The position numbers were made by a program, and so were the translations under genes. The notes under the pieces were generated by a model. It had not been told where the DNA came from. It ran no database searches and saw nothing but the letters and a program-made list of their open reading frames with translations. Shown piece by piece: positions 1 through 7,034 of a stretch of DNA of 15,693 nt. This DNA is from Dunaliella salina (lineage: Eukaryota; Chlorophyta; Chlorophyceae; Chlamydomonadales; Dunaliellaceae): NCBI GenBank assembly GCA_002284615.2, contig MU069441.1, positions 451,256-466,948 of the forward strand, in the 5' to 3' direction. The number at the start of each line of letters is the position of its first letter. The first letter of the stretch is position 1.

Positions 1-50
1 CATAACGTTATATAACGTTATATAACGTTATAGTTATATAACGTTATATA
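1..50. repeat. 10-bp palindromic tandem repeat
   Basis: The stretch is built from TATAACGTTA units. The 12-bp sequence TATAACGTTATA is its own reverse complement and occurs at 11-22, 21-32 and 37-48, so either strand could form small cruciforms. The array begins at the window edge and may extend further. No coding content. Confidence 0.85.
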
Positions 51-62
51 CTGAACGCCGAC

Positions 63-65
<3 letters not shown>

Positions 66-140
<75 letters not shown>

Positions 141-215
141 GTATGGGTTTTCAATTATTACTATTATTATTATTATTATCATATATATACGTATATATAT
201 ATATATACGCATGCG
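66..215. repeat. compound microsatellite (TA)n, (GTAT)n, (TTA)n, (TA)n
   Basis: A (TA)n run of about 31 units covers 66-128. It is followed by (ATGT)n to 144, a (TTA)n-like run at about 155-179, and a TA/ACGT/GCATGC mixture to about 215. ORFs called here on either strand consist only of Ile-Tyr or Tyr runs and are not genes. Confidence 0.95.
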
Positions 216-241
216 TATGTACTTTGGGGCGCGCAAGTATT

Positions 242-921
242 GAAATTTCCCAGAGGTGGGCGACGAAGCAAAAGTCTTGAACATGTGAATTTTTTTATGC
301 CAACCATGTTTGAATAATAAAACTAGATGGCTCATGAAGTTTGGGGCCAAACGGATCACCCCAGTGAGTCCTGGCACAAACCTGGTTCAAATTTTGGCAC
401 TGAGCCTGCGCATAATGAGACACCACACCCCAACCAAAGCTTATTTTACCTTCAAAACACCGCAGGGGTGCTTCTTTTATGAAGAGGAATCAATTGGTGT
501 GCTGAAAACTCGATTTGGAGAAAGTTGATTTTCCACCTTTTTGGCACCCCCTGTGCTGCCATTTCTCTAAGGGAAATGGCTGAAATCCTGTATCTCACCA
601 ACCACTGGGTCTTTTCACTCCATTTCTTTTGCAATGATATTTATTTCATACAAGGACCCCAAATCACCAAAAAGCACCCAATTTGGTGCACTGGTTGGTC
701 AGATGTGGAGTTTGGGTGGTGAAAAGTAGGGTTCACGCCACAGCAAATTAGGAAGGTGCCCCATCATTGGCAAGTTTCAAGCTCGGGTGCGTTTGTAAGG
801 GCAGAGCGAGCAGTACATTTTGAACCAAAATTTGAAGATTGCCACCTATGGGGCCTATGCTCGGTGAACATTTCAAAAGTACCCCTTTTTCAGGCCTTCG
901 TCGCCCACCTCTGGAAATTTC
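242..921. repeat. degenerate fold-back element (long inverted repeat)
   Basis: A 27-nt arm at 242-268 returns as its reverse complement at 896-921, differing by one C. Its core reads AGAGGTGGGCGACGAAG. The midpoint is about 581. An imperfect 21-bp palindrome sits near the middle at 559-579, and weaker inverted similarity can be followed just inside the outer arms. This fits an old fold-back element or MITE whose inner arms have diverged. No target-site duplication was found, and short ORFs inside have no recognisable domain. Confidence 0.45.
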
Positions 922-923
922 CA

Positions 924-1265
924 ACTTTTACTGCTAAGTGGATTGAAATGTGGCTGTACATATGCCGTTCATATTGTGTACATACATATGCATATATATT
1001 TATTTGGAATTGGCCAACCCTACTGATGTACAATCTCCCTCCCTCGACTTGTGCCCTTTCCGGTAGGCTGGTTGAAACCTGATTAAAAGGGCTAAAGTAA
1101 AACCAAACCCTCTGTATATTGGTATGACCATCTCAAAATAAAGTGTGTTTTATGGGCCGTGATGTTCAAGCCCATGTCGTCAAATGCACATGGATGCTGT
1201 GTGTTCAGCAGTGTCTGGGTATCTCAGGATCACAGTGCGTCCCTCAGTTTACATTAAAACTTATG
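924..1265. other. no gene recognised
   Basis: This is unique-looking sequence between the fold-back segment and the minisatellite. Short ORFs on both strands show no recognisable motifs. Confidence 0.5.
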
Positions 1266-1718
1266 CTCACAGCGTGTCACTCAGGGCAGCAAAAATGGGA
1301 TCGGTGTGCCACTCAGTGCAGCAAAAATGGGAATGGTGTGTCACTCATTGCAGCAAAAAATGGGAATGGTGTGTTACTCAATGCGGCAAAAAATGGGATC
1401 AGTGTGTTACTCAGTGCGGCAAAAGATGGGAATGGTGTGTCACTCAGTGCAGCAAAAAATGGGAATGGTTTGTCACTCAGTGCAGCAAAAATTGGGATCA
1501 GTGTGTTACTCAGTGCGGCAAAAGATGGGATCACAGCGTGTCAGTGCATCAAAAGCAATGGGAATGGTGTGTCACTCAGTGCAGCAAAAAATGGGATCAG
1601 TGTGTCACTCAGTGCGGCAAAAGATGAGATCACAGCGTGTCAGTGCATCAAAAGCAATGGGATTGCTGCATGTCACTCAGTGTATCAGAACTTGGGATCT
1701 TAATGTTTCACTCAGTGT
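1266..1718. repeat. 33-bp minisatellite, about 13 units
   Basis: Units have the form cactcagtgcagcaaaaaat followed by gggaatggtgtgt, or by gggatcagtgtgt. Most are 32-33 bp and two subtypes alternate. A longer variant with cacagcgtgtcagtgcatc occurs twice (about 1530 and 1630), showing a higher-order repeat. Because 33 is divisible by 3 and the unit lacks stops, three plus-strand frames and one minus-strand frame stay open. The resulting ORFs (for example 1143-1703 +, with an 11-residue AAKNGNGVSLS repeat) are explained by this periodicity. The last units, up to 1718, are degenerate. Confidence 0.93.
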
Positions 1719-1828
1719 GTCTTTGTACCATCACACCTGGTAAGACCACAGTATTTTCATTCCTGGAAATGCCGCATCACCCAGTGCTTGAAGAGCAGAC
1801 AGGCTTGAGGTTTCGTCATCTGACGCAC

Positions 1829-1879
1829 CTTCTGGAACACGAAGAGCTTGCCGATTAGTTGTCCGAAAACCGAACCCAT
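1829..1879 (-). CDS. possible first exon of an ARF/ARL-like small GTPase
   Basis: Reading from the ATG at 1879 on the minus strand gives 17 codons, MGSVFGQLIGKLFVFQK, then AAG|GTGCGT, a good match to a 5' splice donor in phase 0. The peptide resembles the N-terminal amphipathic helix of ARF family GTPases: Gly2 as myristoylation site and the MG..FG.L...LF pattern. The next exon should carry the GxxxxGKT P-loop. I looked on the minus strand down to position 1 and did not find it, so it would lie outside the window after a long intron containing the minisatellite, or this is a broken copy. The ATG context is weak. The call rests on 17 residues and a splice site. Confidence 0.22.
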
Positions 1880-2173
1880 GAGGCTTGCGACTTCGCTGCA
1901 CGCTGCCTTCCATCTTGACATAGTTCAGGTCTGCATGAGGCTCATGCAGTGGACTTGGTTTTGGAGGGACAGCCCCATTGCAAGTTATGATAGCATGTTA
2001 GTAACTGACCAATGGTGCCCAGGTTGCAAATTTCTTCTCCCCTTCATTCCCCAGCTTCGTAGCCTCTGCAGCTTTGATTCTGCAAGATGTCGCTGCAGGT
2101 GTTGTGCACACACACAGATTCTTATGCAGAGGATTCATCTGCATGGTGAGAGCAGTTGTGTTCTGCCCTGCAT
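1880..2173. other. no gene recognised
   Basis: A plus-strand ORF covers 1848-2234, but its translation shows no family motif and it overlaps the candidate ARF-like exon on the other strand. There are no clear repeats. Confidence 0.4.
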
Positions 2174-2735
2174 GCTGAGCTCACGGGATCCCAACAGTGA
2201 GCAGGTCCAAAACTCACCGTCGCCCCCATTATGAAGATGGATGTTGGAATGAGTTGGTTTGTGTCGTGCGCACGCAGATGATCCCAGCATTGAGTTACTT
2301 GCCATATCTTCCGTCTGTCTCTTGGCGGCATTTTCCAAATCTGGTTGAATATTACTAAGAAACCAATTTGCCGGGCTATCAATCCACCACTCTTTATATT
2401 AATATCTCAAATGTTGGTGAAGGATTCCTTTTTGTTTTGTCATGCAATATTACATGCTGTGGCAACTAATTTTTCTGCCTCATTTATTGGTGGTAAATCA
2501 TTTCCATTTGCAAATATTCACCAATTATGAAGATGGATGCTGAAATGAGTTGTTTCGTGTCATGTGCACACAGATGATCCCAGCATTGACTGGCCACCTG
2601 GGGGGCCCCAACAATGTGTGGGCCCAAAACGTGGAGTCGACCCAGCCAAGAAGATGGATGCTGAAATGAGTTGTTTGTGTGTGTGCGCGCAGATGATCCC
2701 AGCATTGAGTGGCCACCTGAGGGGCCCCAGCCCTT
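2174..2735. repeat. degenerate 119-bp repeat (two full units plus one partial)
   Basis: The block containing gaagatggatgctgaaatga, then a GT-rich stretch ending in gcag, then atgatcccagcattga begins near 2228, 2524 and 2649. The atgatccc landmark lies at 2277, 2573 and 2692, so the last two copies are 119 bp apart. Part of a preceding unit is recognisable at 2174-2227. About 180 bp of unrelated sequence separates the first copy from the other two. Each copy has a CAG that could serve as a splice acceptor before the same start of an exon-like sequence (DDPSIEWPP or DDPSIDWPP). Confidence 0.75.
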
Positions 2736-3063
2736 ACCTTTGGAGGCCCTGCTGCCTCCAGTGCCTGCTGTAGAGGACGAAGAGGAAGAGGGCACAGCCG
2801 GGAACAAAGTAGAAGTTGAAGCTAGCGCTGTCGAGGGCGGCCTGGGCGCGGCTCCCAATGGAGAGGAGGAGAACGGGAGTGTTTTGGCGAATGAAGGGAG
2901 CCGGCAAGAAGAAGGGGGCGAGGAAGAGGGAGATGGGTATGTGAGTGTGGGGGAGGACAATGATGGGGATGAAGGGGTGGGTGAGGAAGAGGGTGAGGCC
3001 GCAAAGAATGAGAGCAGAGGAGGGCCGCAAGAGCTGCAGAGCTTGGGGGTTGCGGCCAGCTAG
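2692..3063 (+). CDS. acidic Glu/Gly-rich terminal exon, function unknown
   Basis: A plus-strand frame is open through the last 119-bp repeat and ends at TAG 3061-3063. If the exon begins after the acceptor tgtgtgcgcgcag (ending at 2691), it encodes about 123 residues: a DDPSIEWPPEGPQ start, a Pro/Leu-rich stretch, then a long low-complexity acidic tail rich in Glu, Gly and Asp, ending LQSLGVAAS. Acidic tails like this occur at the C terminus of many nuclear and chaperone-type proteins, so no function follows. The ATG at 2671 lies in the GT tract before the acceptor and is an unlikely start. LINE copy E4 begins about 75 bp after the stop, possibly in the 3' UTR. The minus-strand ORFs across the same interval are low-complexity shadows. 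Confidence 0.35.
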   Translation, partial: DDPSIEWPPEGPQPLPLEALLPPVPAVEDEEEEGTAGNKVEVEASAVEGGLGAAPNGEEENGSVLANEGSRQEEGGEEEGDGYVSVGEDNDGDEGVGEEEGEAAKNESRGGPQELQSLGVAAS

Positions 3064-3220
3064 TCGTTTTTCAACTCCCTCTGAAACCATGTTAGAAGCT
3101 ATTTTACCAAGCAGTATTTTGTGGTGTAGCATTTTTTGCTTAATATCCCTTTTGAATACACCAACCCGAGCAACAGACTTAAAACACACATGCACAAGAA
3201 ACACAGACTTGGCTCTGCTA

Positions 3221-3230
3221 ACACCTCTGG
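3221..3230. repeat. target-site duplication, left copy (acacctctgg)
   Basis: The 10-mer acacctctgg recurs at 3736-3745. E1 carries only one copy at the matching place (minus strand, near 8480), so the interval between the two copies is an insertion into E4. Confidence 0.9.
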
Positions 3231-3385
3231 AAAAGGTTACAAGGTTACAAGGTTACAATGGGATATAAGCCTTCAGCCATAAGGTTGGCTGCTCGGCGTG
3301 AATTCCTTTGATGAGCACAAACACAGGCAACTCTAAAAAAACATTGAGAAAAACTGATGTAATGTCTCAAGAAGACTAGATGAAG
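3231..3385 (-). other. unknown 3' segment X of the chimera with (TTGTAACC)3 tail
   Basis: This is the 3'-most part of the insertion on the minus strand and the place where reverse transcription would have started. It contains a potential hairpin (AGCC...GGCT, near 3275-3290) and ends with ttgtaacc repeats. The TGTAACCTT motif at its end also occurs at the 3' end of the 57-bp insertion at 3890-3946, suggesting that the same reverse transcriptase recognises both. X is not matched elsewhere in the window. It could be a SINE or the 3' end of another LINE. Confidence 0.5.
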
Positions 3386-3448
3386 AAAAGTTTGGACCAT
3401 TCTCGATTGTTGTATGTCATCCTTGCGCAGGGGCCATGCTAATCTCTG
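3386..3448 (-). pseudogene. U6 snRNA 3' fragment (retro-pseudogene)
   Basis: On the minus strand, starting after cagaga, there is a 30-nt run identical to the universally conserved U6 core (GATTAGCATGGCCCC continuing through TGCGCAAGGATGACA). It is followed by a plant/algal-like 3' end with TCGAGAATGGTCC and a short T run (cttttc). Everything 5' of the ACAGAGA region is missing, and three bases seem deleted between the ACAGAGA box and the core. It therefore cannot be a functional U6 gene. It lies within the chimeric insertion. Confidence 0.9.
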
Positions 3449-3889
3449 GAAAAGAGAAAAGAGAAAAAGGAAAGTCTACGCAAGCCAAAGGCCGCGTGCA
3501 TTAAGGGAAGAACCCCTAACAAAAGTTAGAGGACTCACCAGGGGGCCCTCTGCCTAAACTAGACATAAGTAGCCTAGGAGAGCAAGAGATTAAACTAATG
3601 GGGACCCGGAGGATCTTTGCCATGCCCCTGAGCGCTCGGACCTTCCTTCTTACATCCTCAGCCGCCTCCGCGCGCCCAGCAAACCCCCTCCCAGATGCCC
3701 CCTGAAAGCAAAGTGCATGTCTAGTGTTAATGATGACACCTCTGGCTACCACTACCAAAGATGGCAGAAGCTTAGCAATATCACACCATCCACCAACAAT
3801 GCAAACACTGAAGCTCACAACCCAATCTCTCAGCTTGCGAATAAGGAGATCACCAACTCTTTCTGGAGAAATCCAAATATTACCCTTAA

Positions 3890-3946
3890 GGTAAGGTAAG
3901 GTAAGGTAAGGTTACATCGCTTTATCCGCCTACAAAGGCAGCTGAG
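3890..3946 (-). mobile_element. 57-bp SINE-like insertion with (CTTAC)n tail
   Basis: It is flanked by an 11-bp direct repeat, attacccttaa, at 3879-3889 and 3947-3957. E1 has a single related copy at the same point of its coding sequence. On the minus strand the insert reads ctcagctgcctttgtaggcg, then gataaagcgatgtaac, then four cttac units. The structure (short body, 3' pentanucleotide repeats, target-site duplication) is that of a severely 5'-truncated SINE or LINE 3' end. Confidence 0.8.
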
Positions 3947-4046
3947 ATTACCCTTAAACAACATGTACATCTTATGAAATAATCGAACGGATACACTGTA
4001 CACACAGAGCCATGCGTTCAACTTCAACTTTACCAGTTCTGATAGA

Positions 4047-4142
4047 TGCCCACTCTGTGCAAACACAGACAACATTCACCACGCTCTGCTTAGGTGTACC
4101 AACCCAACAATGAGTGGGATGCACACCAGCAGACACCATGCG
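4047..4142 (+). pseudogene. E4 CCHC zinc knuckle
   Basis: One frame reads CPLC, seven residues, H, four residues, C (CPLCANTDNIHHALLRC), followed about 15 residues later by RHHAALSLC. CCHC knuckles of this form lie just before the endonuclease in RLE-type LINEs and are thought to bind nucleic acid. The preceding residues (RTDTLYTQSHAFNFNF) are shared with E1. All four ligands are present here. A stop codon and a frame change upstream (near 3975-3990) separate the knuckle from the rest of the ORF. Confidence 0.75.
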
Positions 4143-4294
4143 GCCCTTAGTCTCTGTATAGAAGCCCTCAGTAAAGGCCGTTATGGCTCATCCCTCGTTA
4201 GCATGGATGGCTGCAATCATGACAGACTTCTGGATTAAGGCATACAAATCCCTGAAAACACCTCTCGAGCTATTCCGGAGTAGCTCTGGATCCA

Positions 4295-4852
4295 GATTGG
4301 GTTTTCCCAGATGGCACTGCCTCACCTGCTCGGCACCAAAGCCGCCCTGATGATCTTTTTGTGTGCCTCATCCCCGGCAGACAAGCCCACCTTGACCCTA
4401 CCAAGATTCCCCAAAAAGATAGGGACATTCACCTCGTTGAACTAAAATTCTGTCCCGACACAAATCCCTTCATCACTCTTGAACGTGCAGTGACCCAACA
4501 TTCCCACACCATAACCAGTCTTAAAACCCGCAGCTCCAGAAATCCAAACAGAAATAACAGAGTGACTTTGCACATTATCTTAATTGGTGTGGGTGGCACA
4601 ATTTACAACATTTATACGATTACACCTCTTATAAACCTGGGCCTGACCAAACGTAAGGCTGACTCACTAGCTTCCCAGCTCAGAGACCATGCCATCCAAA
4701 GATTATCCATCATCATTAACACTAGAAATGCACTTTGCTTTCAGGGAGCATCTGGGAGGGGGTTTACTGGGCGCGCAGCAGCGGCTGAGGATGGGAGAAG
4801 GAGAGTCCAAGTGCTCAGGGGCGCGGCAAACAATCCCCCGGATCCCCATTAG
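4295..4852 (+). pseudogene. E4 restriction-like endonuclease (RLE) domain
   Basis: The open frame from DWVFPDGTA (4295) to the stop after NPPDPH (4852) covers about 185 codons. It carries RPDD (P-D codons at 4346-4351) and, 28 codons on, VELK (E-L-K at 4439-4447), the expected spacing and form of a PD-(D/E)XK nuclease. This domain nicks the target in LINEs of the CRE, NeSL, R2 and related groups. Further stretches shared with E1 are ERAVTQH, VTLHIILIGVGGTIYN and LTKRKADSLASQL. This is the only copy in the window with an intact Glu-X-Lys and an open frame. It is a pseudogene because the element is truncated and frameshifted upstream. An ATG-based start makes no sense, since the domain is the end of a polyprotein. 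Confidence 0.8.
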
Positions 4853-4990
4853 TTTTGTCTCTTGCTCTCCTTTAGGTTAGTTTTGTCTAGTTTAGGTGGA
4901 GGGCCTCATGGTGAGGCCTCTAACTTCTGTTAGGGGTTCTTCCCTTAATGCACACGGCCTTTGGCTTGCTTAGACTTCTCTTTTCTTTTC
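4853..4990 (+). other. E4 3' UTR and pyrimidine tail
   Basis: This non-coding end is shared by four LINE copies: here, 7328-7469 (E1), 3449 to about 3600 (in the chimera) and, more diverged, 5782-5883 (E3). Landmarks are gtctagtttaggtggagggc, gttaggggttcttcccttaa and ggcctttggcttgc, ending in repeated TTTTC-type units. Its conservation suggests that the 3' end is recognised by the element's own reverse transcriptase. Confidence 0.8.
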
Positions 4991-5781
4991 TACACGAGCC
5001 TCTATGCAGCAGGGGTCTGGATGCCCATTTGTCAGCTGGTAAGCGGATAGCAGGAGACAGAGCAATTCTGACTCCATGGTCGAAAATGGAAATAAAAAGT
5101 AGACATCCTACGAAGAGCAGCCTGCTCAACAAGATTCCATTTATTTGCAACTGGTTTTATTTCCTGGACTGCTTTTGCACCAGCTCCACATGTTCAGCAT
5201 GAGTCGTCTGGCTATGCCACATTGGTTTGTTGGATACCTTAACATAACATTACATTAGGAGCTTGACCTGAGGGTCCTAACTTGGCCATTTTGGGGGATC
5301 ATGTCACAGGAAACTTTTCTAAAAATCCCACCCCAGAATTTTTCATGCAGTCGTGTTCTGTGATTAAAAAGATGCAATCCAGCAAAAAAAAGTTATGGGA
5401 AAATCGGCTCAGTGTGTGAGCTAGGGTGCTCAAAAAGGGAAAAAGGGGCTGTGTGGTGAATAATGGGAATTTCCCTGCCTACCACATTGTGTTCATTTTA
5501 CCCTTAGGTGTATAGCAGAGATGTAGTAGGCACCGTTGCAAAAGAAATGGGATCAGTTGGTGGTCTGGCTGGGTCAGGGTGGGCAAGAACATTGGGGAGG
5601 TCACATGAACCTGTAAGCCCTAACCTCACTCAAGGAACACTTCCCATAAAATGCTTTTCACGCTTCTGTGATAATAGCATTTTCTCTGTCATTTCGAGGC
5701 CTAGTCCAAAATTTGGGTTCGAAGTCCTGAGGTTTGCCCAGGTATCCAGCCAAACTTCGATCAAGCCCAGTTTTGGATGAT
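4991..5781. other. about 790 bp with no gene recognised
   Basis: This interval lies between the 3' ends of two convergent LINE copies (E4 on +, E3 on -). Short ORFs on both strands (for example 5508-5780 +, 90 residues) have no recognisable domain. There are no tandem repeats beyond short A/T runs. It may be remnant host sequence. Confidence 0.5.
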
Positions 5782-5883
5782 ACAGGAAAAGTCAAAGTCT
5801 GTGCTGCGTCCAATGCACATGCGTTGAGGAAAGACCCAACAGTCAGCGCTGGCATTAACAGTGAGACCAGCAGAAGCAAGCTA

Positions 5884-6510
5884 ATGGTCAGGCAGGTTGT
5901 CGGCCATCCGTCCAGCTGCGCCTCTCCTTCTCCTGCAAGCAACCGATCCAGCAGCCCCCTCCCCCAACCCCCAGCTTGCTAAATTGGATGGTATTTTTGG
6001 TGTTGTTTATTTTTGTTAGGCTCTTTCTAGTATGATAGAGGAGTTTTTAAAAGTTTTGTGGGCTTTGTCTTTGGTTAGGCCAAGTTTGCAGAGGGATCAG
6101 TAGTGTAGGGATTAAAGATAGCTCCAGCTACTCCAGTGAGGATGGTGTGTAATGTGACTCTGTTATTGCGGTGTTAGCCCCGGAGAATTTTAGGGCAGAG
6201 GCTCTCCATGGTGTGTGTTGTTTTTGTGCAGTGAGGAGAGCTTGTTCAGGCTTGGCATCAGAGCAAAATTTATGTTCAATGAGGTGAATATCTGTCTCTG
6301 GGATTCATATCTTGCGGATGATGTGCGGAGCCTCTGCCTTCAAGGGGTAGGACTTTAATGCCGTCAGGGCAACTGAGTTGGGTGTTTGATAGCTGTCTAC
6401 ATGGGAAAAGCCAGTGTGGAACATTTCGTTGGACATTACCAGGAATTTCCATCTCCATGTATAGCCCTTCTGCATTGCATGCACCAATAGTGACGATGTA
6501 TTGTACAATT
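5884..6510 (-). pseudogene. E3 restriction-like endonuclease remnant
   Basis: Read across frame changes on the minus strand it shows HWLFP, SCPDGI (matching the RPDD position of E4), RGSAHH, DIHLIEHKFCSD (Glu-X-Lys at 6269-6277), QKQH, VTLHTILTGVAGAIFN and a terminal MADNLPDH stop, which aligns with MASNPPDPH of E1. P-D and Glu-X-Lys are retained. Several stops and frameshifts make it non-functional. A 94-residue hydrophobic ORF over 5658-5942 is an out-of-frame reading of the 3' end of this copy. Confidence 0.7.
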
Positions 6511-6559
6511 TCCTTTGCGAAGCTCTTCACCGCAGATGCTGAGTGCTTGATGGTGGCAG

Positions 6560-6940
6560 TTTATGCTTGTTCTGTTTATCTGTGGGTGAGTGCATCAGAA
6601 TAGGGTATAGGAGGTGCTATCAGGTGCACCGCAAAGAGGGCAAAGAGAAGGCCCAGGATGGCCACTGAAGCGCCTGGCATGTTTGCCATTGTACAGGGTG
6701 TCTTCGATGTTTAAGGACATTGATCTGTTCTTTGAGAGTCACAGCTTTGATTCGCCAGAAAGCATTACCAATTTTGGAATTGGCAGTGAGTATTGGACAA
6801 CCTGAGTAGTTTTTGCCAACTCTGGTAGCAATGAGTGCTGAGTTTTGCTGTCCCTATTTTGTGCTTTTCATGCATCACCTGTCTTAGTTTGTCTCGTAGG
6901 TTTGAGAGGGGCCAATATGCTGTATGAGAGCTAGGTGTTG
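6560..6940 (-). pseudogene. E3 basic helix and degenerate CCHC knuckle
   Basis: The frame reads PLSNLRDKLRQVMHEKHKIG, then STHCYQSWQKL, matching LSGKLKTHMHKKHKLG and YHYQRWQKL of E1. After frame changes come LYNGKHARRFSGHPG and CPLCGAPDSTSYTLF, stop, C (Cys codons at 6640-6642 and 6631-6633). The ligand His of the knuckle is replaced by Tyr, and a stop precedes the last Cys. The downstream CHHQALS matches RHHAALS of E4. Confidence 0.7.
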
Positions 6941-6973
6941 TGACAGGTGCAGCAAGCCAATAGAGATGATAGA

Positions 6974-7034
6974 AGGGTTTTCTCTGCCTGGTGGAGGGTT
7001 TTCCCTGCCTGGTGGAGGGTTTTCCCTGCCTGGT
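6974..7034. repeat. 21-bp tandem repeat, three copies
   Basis: gggttttccctgcctggtgga is repeated three times (first copy with one change). It lies in the E3 frame just after RNase H and encodes three PGRENPP heptads in a proline-rich linker. No such repeat is seen at the same place in E1. Confidence 0.85.

Larger units (their letters stand above)
3231..3735 (-). mobile_element. tripartite chimeric retro-insertion (LINE 3' end, U6 snRNA, unknown tail sequence)
   Basis: The unit is flanked by acacctctgg at 3221-3230 and 3736-3745 and interrupts E4 coding sequence that is continuous in E1. On the minus strand, 5' to 3', it holds the LINE C terminus and 3' UTR (3735 to 3449, ending in a pyrimidine tail), then the 3' part of U6 snRNA (3448 to 3386), then about 155 bp of unknown sequence X ending in three ttgtaacc units next to the left duplication. 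This order matches target-primed reverse transcription that began on X and then switched template to the 3' end of U6 and then to the 3' end of the LINE RNA. Confidence 0.82.
3138..4990 (+). mobile_element. LINE copy E4 (RLE-type non-LTR retrotransposon, 5'-truncated)
   Basis: On the plus strand this segment encodes the C-terminal part of the LINE seen as E1 on the minus strand. In order: a basic helical stretch (LKTHMHKKH, about 3180-3205), the W-Q-K-L stretch (3735-3890), the CCHC knuckle (4047-4140), the endonuclease (4295-4852) and the 3' UTR. It ends at 4990 with the pyrimidine tail ttctcttttcttttc. Nucleotide identity with E1 is high over the endonuclease and UTR. The 5' edge is fuzzy (about 3138), where similarity to E1 fades, and no target-site duplication was found. 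Two later insertions lie inside it: 3231-3735 and 3890-3946. Confidence 0.85.

Noticed and set aside
1278..1700. CRISPR-like array
   Set aside because: The units are contiguous with no unique spacers, which makes it a eukaryotic minisatellite.
1143..1703. 186-codon plus-strand ORF with 11-residue repeats as a gene
   Set aside because: It is open only because the 33-bp unit lacks stops; other plus frames and a minus frame are equally open.
1731..1775. Plus-strand PGKTTVFSF as a GTPase P-loop belonging with the ARF-like exon
   Set aside because: It is on the opposite strand from the ARF-like peptide and lacks the conserved residues before GKT; a chance match.
2484..2960. 158-codon minus-strand Ser/Pro-rich ORF
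   Set aside because: It is the antisense of the acidic exon and the 119-bp repeats; its composition is explained by the purine-rich opposite strand.
3386..3448. Functional U6 snRNA gene
   Set aside because: The 5' half and promoter are missing, and it lies inside a retro-insertion with target-site duplications.
5658..5942. 94-codon minus-strand ORF with a signal-peptide-like hydrophobic stretch
   Set aside because: It has no ATG at its start and overlaps, in another frame, the end of the E3 endonuclease (MADNLPDH, stop) and its 3' UTR.
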